DNA of 42,263 bases, from assembly GCA_011524725.1 (NCBI GenBank), contig WTJV01000031.1, positions 1-42,263 on the forward strand, written 5' to 3'. Numbering within the stretch: position 1 is the first letter of the stretch; every line of letters starts with the position of its first letter. The notes beneath the pieces were generated by a model, which was given only the letters and a program-made list of their open reading frames with translations, was not told where the DNA came from and made no database searches. Of the stretch, positions 35,727 through 42,263 are shown in pieces. The position numbers and the translations under genes were made by a program. The DNA is from Amoebophilaceae bacterium. GTDB lineage: Bacteria > Bacteroidota > Bacteroidia > Cytophagales > Amoebophilaceae.

Positions 35727-36872
35727 ATGATAGCACGTGACTACTACACTGAGATGGCCTACAACGCACTGCGGCATTTTCCAGCTTGTGCACTCTTAGG
35801 GCCTAGGCAATGTGGAAAGACTACGTTGGCCCTGGACTTGAAAAAGCACTTCGAACAGGTTCATCATTTTGATTTAGAAGATCATCTGGATTTTGCTCAG
35901 TTTGATTCTCCCAAAATATTACTGGAAGGTCTACAGGGTCTTATCATCATCGATGAGATACAAAGAAAATCAGAGATTTTTCCTTATCTCAGAGTACTCT
36001 TAGATCGTAAAAATGATATCAAACTATTACTCCTGGGGAGTGCCTCTAGAGAACTATTGTGGCGATCTTCAGAGACACTGGCTGGGCGTATACAGTACAT
36101 CTCACTGACACCATTTAGGCTAGGAGAGGTGGATGATACGGCCAAATTATGGAGTCGAGGAGGGTTTCCTAGATCCTATCTAGCATCTTCTGATACAGTT
36201 AGTGAAGCTTGGCGGAAGCTGTACATCACTACCTTCTTAGAAAAAGATTTGTTTGCTTTTGCATCCAATACCTCTCCACAAACCATGCGAAAACTTTGGA
36301 TGATGCTGGCCCACTACCATGGTAATGTACTTAATTATGCTGAGCTGGGGAGATCTTTAGCGATCACCGACAAGAAAATCAGAACACAGATTGATCTGCT
36401 GGCGAGTGCATTTATGGTTCGTATCCTACAGCCTTGGTATGCTAATATCAAAAAGCGGCAAATCAAGTCTCCTAAATTGTACATTAGGGATAGCGGACTA
36501 CTCCACACACTTTTAGGCCTATCAGGTGAGAATATCTATAGACATCCCAAGGTAGGAGCTTCTTGGGAAGGGTTTGCTTTAGAGCAGGTCCTTTTTTCGG
36601 AGGAGATAGACGATCTAGATTGTTACTATTGGAGGACCCACGATGGGGCCGAACTAGATTTACTGGTGGCGAAAGGTAGTGAATACAGGGTGGGATATGA
36701 GTTTAAGTATACGGATGTTCCTAAGCTCACTGCTTCTATGCGGATCGCACTGAATGATTTGTCGCTTGCTACCTTGAAGGTGATTGTTCCTGGAGAAGTT
36801 AATTTTCTGTTGCACGACAAAGTAGAAGTGATTGGGTTAAACAAGTTGCTTCAGTCGAAGCGTAGCGTCTAG
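35727..36872 (+). CDS. AAA-family ATPase with DUF4143
   Basis: An intact 381-residue P-loop ATPase of the group with a C-terminal DUF4143 domain. Walker A is GPRQCGKTTL (25-34), Walker B GLIIIDEIQR (about 70-80), and the arginine-sensor region reads LLLGSASRELL. The DUF4143 part carries LYIRDSGLLHTLLGL, ASWEGFALEQVL and YYWRTHDGAELDLLV, the last a nuclease-like motif. These proteins are abundant in symbionts and archaea; their substrate is unknown. A palindrome precedes the gene. A paralogue is truncated at 33911-34017, so the island once held at least two. Confidence 0.9.
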   Translation: MIARDYYTEMAYNALRHFPACALLGPRQCGKTTLALDLKKHFEQVHHFDLEDHLDFAQFDSPKILLEGLQGLIIIDEIQRKSEIFPYLRVLLDRKNDIKLLLLGSASRELLWRSSETLAGRIQYISLTPFRLGEVDDTAKLWSRGGFPRSYLASSDTVSEAWRKLYITTFLEKDLFAFASNTSPQTMRKLWMMLAHYHGNVLNYAELGRSLAITDKKIRTQIDLLASAFMVRILQPWYANIKKRQIKSPKLYIRDSGLLHTLLGLSGENIYRHPKVGASWEGFALEQVLFSEEIDDLDCYYWRTHDGAELDLLVAKGSEYRVGYEFKYTDVPKLTASMRIALNDLSLATLKVIVPGEVNFLLHDKVEVIGLNKLLQSKRSV

Positions 36873-37022
36873 TTCCGAGGCTTTTAAGAACATCGTCACA
36901 GCGTAATATTAGGTGCTTACATAATGCGCGTTGCATGGGATATCACAGTCTTTTATCTCCTCCCACATCGTTAAGTATGTGCATGGTGAAGCTAAATAAG
37001 CGGCTTGTTCCTGCGTGATGTC

Positions 37023-37318
37023 CTAGTCATTCTTGACGAAGAATTTAGCCAAGTTCTTTTGTCCTTTCTCTATGCTGCCCCCAGCTAACTTCATGATTTT
37101 GTTATAGCCGTAGTTGGCCAGCAAGTAACTCGCTAGGCCTGCAGGTGTCAGATTCTTGAGCCACATGGCTCCACCAGCTATGGTACCTGCATTCGACAAT
37201 AGGCTTGTCAGTTTGGGGTATTGAGTCACAAAATCATCCACTGTCTTCCGCGCCTTCGCTGCCTTGGCCCACACGCCCGTGCCCCACGTATTAAGACGTC
37301 GGAGTTGTGGTAGGATAT
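37023..37318 (-). pseudogene. C-terminal fragment of a toxin-like or pre-toxin protein
   Basis: The frame reads ILPQLRRLNTWGTGVWAKAA, KARKTVDDFVTQYPKLTSLL and then a hydrophobic GGAMWLKNLTPAGLASYLLA, ending KNLAKFFVKND. It has no proper start (GTG in mid-frame at 37274) and begins where a relE remnant ends. I do not recognise the domain. The Ala/Lys-rich linker and the surroundings suggest the tail of a polymorphic-toxin-like protein. A second, shorter copy sits at 34833-34932. Confidence 0.45.
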
Positions 37319-37319
37319 A

Positions 37320-37430
37320 CCAGCACCTTTGAGTGCTTTTTTAAATCTCGATAGAAGTCCTCATGGCTTCCTAGTGCGACAAGTATTAACTGACTTACGT
37401 TATGAGACCTTTGCACGGCAAATTTATGCA
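37320..37430 (-). pseudogene. RelE-family toxin, C-terminal remnant
   Basis: HKF, then VSQLILVALGSHEDFYRDLK and KH, match the C-terminal half of the RelE-like toxin at 34932-35202, with an internal deletion and no N-terminus. It preserves the GSHEDFYRDLKKH end that the other copy lost to a frameshift. Confidence 0.7.
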
Positions 37431-37800
37431 TTAGGGGCTCATTTTGGCAGTTTAAAGCCATGGTCAATTCCCCAACAAGCATACATCGCCCTACATTCTC
37501 TCTAACAACAGATAAATTTATAGGATTATGCGGTGAGATATCGGCCTCTCATCACTAAAATATGTGTTTCAACGACTCTAAACCGTGCAAAGGTGGTCCT
37601 GGTTTATATCAGAAGAGGATGCAGCACCTAATTTTCATTTTATGTTAATTATAGCTAGTGTTCAGATCATTCTTTTTATATTAAGGCCAAAATAAGATTC
37701 TGTGTTACTCGATGGAGGCTCCTAGAAGATTTTTCATAGTTGAGTCCACCAAAGATCCCGTACTATAAGACACGGAGGTAAACTAGCAACTAAACTAACC
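37431..37800. other. Intergenic stretch without a recognisable gene
   Basis: AT-rich, with only short ORFs of no family resemblance. It should contain the promoter of the VapBC module, but no clear TAnnTTTG box is visible. Confidence 0.55.
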
Positions 37801-38013
37801 ATGGGAGATACTGTTTGGGTAGATATTATTAATAAAAAAGCCTTGAATGTCCTTAAGGATTTGGAAGGGCTGCAGCTAATACGTTTGCGCGAGGATAAGG
37901 ACATGCCACAAGCGTCAACTGACTGGGCTGTTAAGTATAAAAAGGCCATGTCCCAGCAGTCTTTAAGTGAAATCGATGAACAGCTCACTCACTTACGACG
38001 CGCATGGGAGTAA
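37801..38013 (+). CDS. VapB-type antitoxin
   Basis: A 70-residue protein, VWVDIINKKALNVLKDLEGL followed by QLIRLRED and an acidic/polar tail, like the small antitoxins paired with PIN toxins in Bacteroidota. Its stop overlaps the toxin start by 10 bp (38004-38013), the classic coupling of toxin-antitoxin genes. It should neutralise the downstream VapC and repress its own operon. Family assignment rests largely on context and the short N-terminal motif. Confidence 0.72.
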   Translation: MGDTVWVDIINKKALNVLKDLEGLQLIRLREDKDMPQASTDWAVKYKKAMSQQSLSEIDEQLTHLRRAWE

Positions 38014-38396
38014 AGTATCTTTGGGATACCAATACGGTTATTTATTACCTACAGGGCCACTTTTTATACTCAGCTGAGCTGTTTATAGATGATCTATTGG
38101 TACACTCCCAGCCAGCAATCTCTGCCATTACCGAGGTTGAGTTGTTGTGCTGGAAAACGGCTAATACAAAAGATTTAGAGGTCTTGCACGACTTTATCAA
38201 TGACGTATGGATCTTTGAGTTAGAGAAACCTATTAAATTACAAGCAGCCAAGATACGCAAGGCATACACAATCAAGTTACCAGACGCTATTATTGCCGCG
38301 ACTGCTCTAGTACATAATCTAACGTTGCTAACAAGCAACATAGTAGACTTTAAACGCATCGCTGACTTGCAGGTTATTAACCCGCATGATATGTAA
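38004..38396 (+). CDS. vapC: VapC-type PIN-domain ribonuclease toxin
   Basis: A 130-residue PIN nuclease. Acidic residues expected at the active site are present: Asp8 in YLWDTNTVIYYL, Glu44/Glu46 in ITEVELLCW, Asp94 in KLPDAIIAATA, and Asp115 in LTSNIVDFKRI. VapC toxins cleave tRNA-fMet or the rRNA sarcin-ricin loop; the target here is not predictable. It is intact and overlaps its antitoxin gene, so the module is probably functional. Confidence 0.92.
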   Translation: MGVKYLWDTNTVIYYLQGHFLYSAELFIDDLLVHSQPAISAITEVELLCWKTANTKDLEVLHDFINDVWIFELEKPIKLQAAKIRKAYTIKLPDAIIAATALVHNLTLLTSNIVDFKRIADLQVINPHDM

Positions 38397-38494
38397 TCGC
38401 GATATACTACCCACCACCCTAGGACACACTCGGGTTAGTCGAGTGCATCACGGCATGTTTGGACTACAACGTACTGTGTCCAGTACTTAAAAAT

Positions 38495-38585
38495 TGTACT
38501 AGTTTAGATTTAATTTTGCAGCAGTTCAGTTGATATATTTACAAGGAACCGCCCATAAACTGAAGATTAAATCTAAACTAGTACA
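38495..38585. repeat. 91-bp long inverted repeat (potential hairpin)
   Basis: Arms 38495-38514 and 38566-38585 are perfect 20-bp complements (core TAGTTTAGATTTAAT). Inside, TTCAGTT (38525-38531) and AACTGAA (38558-38564) can pair further. It lies directly against the truncated left end of repeat copy B and between vapC and the toxin locus. It could be a small palindromic element, an insertion footprint or a strong terminator. Confidence 0.75.
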
Positions 38586-38849
38586 TTTAAAGGACCCGCC
38601 TAGGGGATTAGGGCGTGCGCTTGGCGCCGCGTCAGGCGCAAAGAGAGGCACTGTCTGAGCACACCGCAGGTGTGCGAGTTTGCCTCGTCTGTGCCTAAGA
38701 GCTAGCCAAGGTAGCCCGGTTCCCTCAGCGGTGACTTTTTTCGGTTCCTTTTTGTGTGGTAGACAAAAAGGAACGCCTGCCCGGCGAGGGCAAACTACGT
38801 AGGCCTCGCTGAGTACTAAGTTTAGAAATGAGTTGTTAAGGCTCAACTA
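38586..38849 (-). repeat. Dispersed structured repeat, copy B
   Basis: Opposite orientation to the copy at 33326. It contains the CCTAGGGGATTAGGGCG block, the central stem-loop with apical stem CACACC/GGTGTG (38660-38674), the family hairpin at 38744-38774 and the terminal GTTGTTAAGGCTCAACTA. The distal half of the longest copy is missing; truncation falls at the 91-bp inverted repeat. An antisense 106-codon ORF across it is not conserved in other copies. Confidence 0.82.
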
Positions 38850-38922
38850 ACTAAAAATCATGAAAACAGACTCTAATAAGTGAAAAGTATTATTAGCTTG
38901 ATAGTACTTCTTCTTCAGTTTT

Positions 38923-39219
38923 TTAGAGAGCTACACCTTGCAATTTTTCTCGCGTCTCTTGTACTTTTTTTCGCAGATTCTCTTCTGTGAAGTATGTACC
39001 CGGATATCGCTTAATGTCTTCTTTAATGGATGAGAATCTACCCGATACCAGTGATAAGTCCCTAAATGCCTTTCGTTCTTTATCTGATAAAGTATCGTAG
39101 TCGAGCTCCAGGTCGTAACAGTAGTAGTATTCATCACAAAAAGTATTCCCATCAATTCTACCTGATAAGTACTGTTCTAGCAACCAGTACAATCTTCGCT
39201 TGTCATCTTTGGGAAACAT
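38923..39219 (-). CDS. Colicin D-type immunity protein
   Basis: A 98-residue acidic helical protein: LLEQYLSGRIDGNTFCDEYY near the start and TYFTEENLRKKVQETREKL at the end, matching the colicin immunity (ImmD-like) family. It begins 1 bp after the stop of the orphan toxin cassette, whose C-terminal domain is colicin D-like. The pairing supports both assignments. It would bind and block that nuclease, protecting the cell from itself or from sister cells even while the cassette is silent. Confidence 0.72.
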   Translation of the reverse strand: MFPKDDKRRLYWLLEQYLSGRIDGNTFCDEYYYCYDLELDYDTLSDKERKAFRDLSLVSGRFSSIKEDIKRYPGTYFTEENLRKKVQETREKLQGVAL

Positions 39220-39220
39220 A

Positions 39221-40054
39221 TTATTTCGCTTCAGAGATAGCTTTTAGTGGACCCATTGCGTCACGACTATACTTAAAATGTGAGATTCTGTTTGTTGCCC
39301 GATCATATAGCACTTCCAGATTATATGTCTTTTTATTTCTCGTTATTCGTGTGTAATGCATTAACGCTTTTGTGCCCTGTGGGTCAGGTAACCCTTTACT
39401 ATTTTTGATAGCATATTTCAAAATGGAAACGGGTAAGCTCCTATTAGGATCCTTCATGTGATTGAGCGCAGTGCCAGTAAAGCCGAAAACCTCTTTATTT
39501 GCCTTCGTAGCCGAAGCAACTTGTTGCTTCACGCCCCTCTGCACCTTACTAAACCCTTTGGCCGCTTTCCCTCCTTTACCCAAGCTTCCTGCCACAACAG
39601 CTGTGGGCAGGACGTTACCTACTAATTTGCCTAACGCTTCGCCTTGTTCATAGGGATCTTCTAAAGAATTAATGTTATCGAGATACGCCTTGAGTTCAGC
39701 AGGCGCCTGTTCAACATATTGAGGCAGTGCTTGGATCCCGGCGATAATGTCTTCAACATTCTCACCCACACTTTCTACACTCCCTTTTGGATCCCTGACC
39801 AAGTTAGCAATTCCTAGTACTAATTCAACAGGGAGTTTTACAAATACACCATGTACCAAAACAGCAGCCCCCTCCACAGTGTCCTTAGCTTGTTTTCCTA
39901 AGCTTTTCAGTAATCCTACCGTAAAGCCTAGGTCTCCTTTACCTATCGCCTCCCAGTCTGGTTCGGTGCCTCTTAGTTCATGTAGGGCATATATTAGCTC
40001 TACATCTCTATGGCCCGCCCCGCGCATCCCCAAAGCTGGGTCTAGGTCTACCAA
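39221..40054 (-). CDS. Orphan polymorphic-toxin cassette with colicin D-like C-terminus
   Basis: The first about 175 codons repeat, with no difference found in my comparison, the pre-toxin region of the gene at 41202 (VDLDPALGMRGAGHRDVELI onward). Then the sequence switches to a different C-terminal domain: FTGTALNHMKDPNRSLPVSI, GLPDPQGTKALMHYTRI and YNLEVLYDRATNRISHFKYS, the pattern of colicin D-type tRNA-Arg anticodon nucleases. The only start is a TTG at 40054; the frame is open to 40114 and then stops, and no secretion domain is present. This is the usual form of an orphan C-terminal cassette, expressed only after recombination with the full-length gene. Confidence 0.68.
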   Translation of the reverse strand: MVDLDPALGMRGAGHRDVELIYALHELRGTEPDWEAIGKGDLGFTVGLLKSLGKQAKDTVEGAAVLVHGVFVKLPVELVLGIANLVRDPKGSVESVGENVEDIIAGIQALPQYVEQAPAELKAYLDNINSLEDPYEQGEALGKLVGNVLPTAVVAGSLGKGGKAAKGFSKVQRGVKQQVASATKANKEVFGFTGTALNHMKDPNRSLPVSILKYAIKNSKGLPDPQGTKALMHYTRITRNKKTYNLEVLYDRATNRISHFKYSRDAMGPLKAISEAK

Positions 40055-40084
40055 TCGCTGGTAATGAATCTCAGTCTTTAGGGC
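39527..40084 (-). repeat. 558-bp direct repeat, copy 2 (orphan cassette)
   Basis: It matches 41574-42131 at a constant offset of 2047 bp; I saw no mismatch or indel on reading the two side by side. It encodes the pre-toxin region and linker (to FSKVQRGVK). The copies diverge sharply on both sides, which marks the exchange unit of the toxin locus. Confidence 0.9.
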
Positions 40085-40154
40085 ATGAACAGCCTCATAG
40101 TGTGGGAGGTACTGTTATGGGAAAGCGCTTATGCAATTTGTCGAGGATAGTAAG

Positions 40155-40524
40155 TCAATAGCCTTGGGAATGGGTATGTTCGCTGTACCATTTACGCCTG
40201 TATCTACTATCTAGAATAAATTGTGCAGCTTTCTGGTTGTCTAATAATTGCCCTCGTGCTATTCCTGAGCTTTTTGCCCTATGAAATAAATAAGTTGTGA
40301 AGTCCTCAGCGTATTTGGAAAAAGAATTACCGAAACGTGCTTCGGTAATTTGGATACTATTATCAATATTAGAATTGGTTACCCCCCCACCACACACTGC
40401 CCTTAAGCTTACTCGCTACTCCCGCGGCCTTCCCTCCATCTGCTATCGCCTCTTCAGCCTTCCCTTCAGCACTACCTACTTTCCCAGCACTTGCCGCTTT
40501 ACTTCTGGGCCTAGAAGCCCCTTT
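40155..40524 (-). pseudogene. Third toxin C-terminal fragment, frameshifted at a G7 tract
   Basis: After a TGA at 40525-40527 the minus-strand frame reads an Ala/Gly/Lys-rich linker (SAEGKAEEAIADGGKAAGVA) typical of pre-toxin linkers, then SVWWGG at a run of seven G (plus strand C7 at 40382-40388) and soon stops. Shifting frame at the G-run opens VTNSNIDNSIQITEARFGNS, then a basic domain ending RYRRKWYSEHTHSQGY at 40155. This looks like another orphan toxin tail. I do not recognise the domain. No immunity gene is obvious directly after it. Confidence 0.5.
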
Positions 40525-40668
40525 TCACTTTTAAAGGTACCTCTTCACCTTGAGTGCCTCTAAGCCACCTAGTCTGGCATGCGCTGTGTCTTTAGCCTAC
40601 TATAACTATGTGTTCGAAGAGCATGGCAGCAAATCGCCAGTTCGTTATCTAAGATTTTTTAATTAAGG

Positions 40669-41232
40669 TTATAATGTGGTGTGCTCTATGACTCCTACTG
40701 TTTTAAAATTTTGTATGTTGTCGTTTCTGTTAAAAAATAAAGTTTCCACCGTGTTTCCGTCAGAGATTGGGGTTGAGAGTATGTAATCGTTTGAGAACAC
40801 AAGCTTTACTCCAAAAGGTGATATTTCTCCAACTATACCGATTAGTTCAATGGAAAGTATTCTGGAAGAGGCAATATTTTTGAACAATGCTACTTTTGTC
40901 ACATCATAATATTCCGTCTGTAGACAATTGCTTTTCATACTCATATCCATCCACTCCTTTATCCTTGTTGGGAAAAGTGACCCTGGATATATGTCTCTGG
41001 GGATATCCGAGTAGTGAATAGATGGTGTCCACATGTCTTCTTTGTTAGTAGTAACAATGCATAACCTATCAGGGGTACGATTTAGCATAAAACCAAAAGA
41101 CACATCAATGCCCAATCTTTCCGTTTCACCCAATGGGGGCCAAACGACGAGAAAAAGTTTCTCCACTCTTTGCTTTACTAGCCTTCGGAGTGGTTCTTGA
41201 ATTATCTCAAGGGGTTTGCTCTTTGATACCAA
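40669..41232 (-). CDS. Putative immunity protein of the expressed toxin
   Basis: A 187-residue protein whose ATG lies 31 bp inside the end of the toxin gene, the tight coupling expected for an immunity gene. It begins MVSKSKPLEIIQEPLRRLVK and contains VDVTKVALF-like and Trp-rich stretches (WTPSIHYSDIP), but I recognise no family. A cytoplasmic soluble protein is likely, since no signal or membrane segment is seen. Assignment rests on position only. Confidence 0.55.
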   Translation of the reverse strand: MVSKSKPLEIIQEPLRRLVKQRVEKLFLVVWPPLGETERLGIDVSFGFMLNRTPDRLCIVTTNKEDMWTPSIHYSDIPRDIYPGSLFPTRIKEWMDMSMKSNCLQTEYYDVTKVALFKNIASSRILSIELIGIVGEISPFGVKLVFSNDYILSTPISDGNTVETLFFNRNDNIQNFKTVGVIEHTTL

Positions 41233-42263
41233 TTATTTGAAGTTTTGTTAATCACAGTAATAAAAGTACCATCAGACTGGGTTACCAGCATCTTCCCGTT
41301 ACTAATTCTCATAATGGCACTGGGAAACTGATGCCACTGTCCAATACGTGTCAGTGTCGGATCGGCTTCATTAAGGAGCTTGTTAGCAGCGCTTCTTAAT
41401 TCCGGCAACATTCTTTGGAGCTGTTGGGGAGTCTTATTTGTAAATCCTAGAGTGTTTGCGTGCTTTATTAAATGCCCCTCTGAGTTCTTACTCCAGCCCA
41501 GTATGTTACTGCTGTTTTTAGCAGTATGATTATTTGCCTTGCTCACCCCCCTCCCCACGCCCTTGCTCATTCCCTTCACGCCCCTCTGCACCTTACTAAA
41601 CCCTTTGGCCGCTTTCCCTCCTTTACCCAAGCTTCCTGCCACAACAGCTGTGGGCAGGACGTTACCTACTAATTTGCCTAACGCTTCGCCTTGTTCATAG
41701 GGATCTTCTAAAGAATTAATGTTATCGAGATACGCCTTGAGTTCAGCAGGCGCCTGTTCAACATATTGAGGCAGTGCTTGGATCCCGGCGATAATGTCTT
41801 CAACATTCTCACCCACACTTTCTACACTCCCTTTTGGATCCCTGACCAAGTTAGCAATTCCTAGTACTAATTCAACAGGGAGTTTTACAAATACACCATG
41901 TACCAAAACAGCAGCCCCCTCCACAGTGTCCTTAGCTTGTTTTCCTAAGCTTTTCAGTAATCCTACCGTAAAGCCTAGGTCTCCTTTACCTATCGCCTCC
42001 CAGTCTGGTTCGGTGCCTCTTAGTTCATGTAGGGCATATATTAGCTCTACATCTCTATGGCCCGCCCCGCGCATCCCCAAAGCTGGGTCTAGGTCTACCA
42101 ATCGCTGGTAATGAATCTCAGTCTTTAGGGCGTGCTCCGGATCGGCCAAGCGGTATTCGCCCATCTTGATGAGGAGTTCCTCGCTAGAGTGGATGCCCAG
42201 CTCTTGCTTTTTCTTCTCTGAAAGTCCTGCCAGCGCAGCGTCGGGAAGACACGTGTTTTCACC
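41202..42263 (-). CDS. Polymorphic toxin, C-terminal part (5' end beyond window)
   Basis: The frame is open to the right edge (GENTCLPDAALAGLSEKKKQ at the edge), so the annotated ATG at 42164 is internal and the delivery domain lies outside. A pre-toxin region shared with the orphan cassette runs to FSKVQRGVK, followed by the linker GMSKGVGRGVSKANN and the unique toxin domain: GHLIKHANTLGFTNKTPQQL, a helical stretch, then VTQSDGTFITVINKTSNNWY at the C-terminus. The His-rich start and strand-rich end suggest a small RNase, but no family is certain. An immunity-like gene overlaps its 3' end. The delivery route (T6SS, contractile injection, Rhs or other) cannot be told from here. Confidence 0.65.
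   Translation of the reverse strand, partial: GENTCLPDAALAGLSEKKKQELGIHSSEELLIKMGEYRLADPEHALKTEIHYQRLVDLDPALGMRGAGHRDVELIYALHELRGTEPDWEAIGKGDLGFTVGLLKSLGKQAKDTVEGAAVLVHGVFVKLPVELVLGIANLVRDPKGSVESVGENVEDIIAGIQALPQYVEQAPAELKAYLDNINSLEDPYEQGEALGKLVGNVLPTAVVAGSLGKGGKAAKGFSKVQRGVKGMSKGVGRGVSKANNHTAKNSSNILGWSKNSEGHLIKHANTLGFTNKTPQQLQRMLPELRSAANKLLNEADPTLTRIGQWHQFPSAIMRISNGKMLVTQSDGTFITVINKTSNNWYQRANPLR
41574..42131 (-). repeat. 558-bp direct repeat, copy 1 (expressed toxin gene)
   Basis: Partner of the copy at 39527-40084, same orientation, 2047 bp away. Recombination between the two would delete the present toxin end, its immunity gene and the third fragment, and would fuse the secreted N-terminal part to the colicin D-like domain. 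Confidence 0.9.

Noticed and set aside
38526-38846. 106-codon minus-strand ORF over repeat copy B, and similar ORFs at 21409 and 33514
   Set aside because: They are read from the repeats in differing orientations and frames and are not conserved between copies.
39221-40054. Orphan toxin cassette as a complete independently secreted toxin
   Set aside because: The frame is closed by a TAA at 40115-40117 and has no ATG, signal peptide or delivery domain upstream.

Overview
Taxon (inference). The window reads as a chromosome segment of a Bacteroidota bacterium, most like a Cytophagales-type host-associated symbiont of the Amoebophilus/Cardinium kind, although no marker here fixes the genus. Reasons: a DUF3127 OB-fold protein, a Bacteroidota-type short MerR next to an M23 peptidase and alaS, a DUF4143 ATPase family, Bacteroidota-style promoters (TTG-N20-TAnnTTTG), many broken genes, dispersed repeats, toxin-antitoxin pairs and polymorphic toxins. 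GC looks moderate by eye (mid-40s percent), higher than the published members of that group I know of.

Layout. 1-4.5 kb: end of a dispersed repeat, a DUF378 membrane protein, a metal ABC permease, a DUF3127 protein with an SSB-like tail, and a CqsS/LqsS-like sensor kinase whose phosphoacceptor His is replaced by Thr. 4.5-8.4 kb: a reverse-transcriptase C-terminal remnant converging on a large GTPase/coiled-coil lipoprotein whose last codons look like the variable region of a diversity-generating retroelement (DGR). 8.6-17.4 kb is a core block: tRNA-Thr, a membrane pyrophosphatase, an MBL hydrolase, the Fe-S operon sufC-sufD-sufS-sufE-DUF59 (no sufB here), a bacilliredoxin, a Bcp peroxiredoxin and tRNA-Arg. 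17.4-21.8 kb: an IS1595-family insertion with perfect 8-bp target duplication, a second large lipoprotein sharing an N-terminal module with the GTPase lipoprotein, and the 3' part of dnaK cut off by a repeat.

21.8-33.3 kb is again core: rsmG, a DUF3352-like beta-propeller protein, a peptidoglycan amidase lipoprotein, the leftward cluster alaS-gatB-mscS, and divergently an M23 peptidase and a MerR regulator. 33.3-42.3 kb is an accessory island: a full-length structured repeat, a beheaded and an intact DUF4143 ATPase, ParD/RelE and VapBC modules, relE and toxin fragments, and a polymorphic-toxin locus entering from the right edge.

How it works together. The core blocks supply Fe-S assembly, thiol redox defence, ion pumping, translation and peptidoglycan remodelling. 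Two layers of diversification stand out. One is a toxin locus whose expressed C-terminal toxin/immunity pair can be swapped for a downstream orphan colicin D-like cassette through a 558-bp direct repeat with no difference that I found. The other is a surface or secreted lipoprotein family with a common N-terminal module, varied C-terminal domains, and in one member a DGR-like variable tail. A structured repeat of up to about 585 bp sits at several gene breakpoints and seems to have driven rearrangement.
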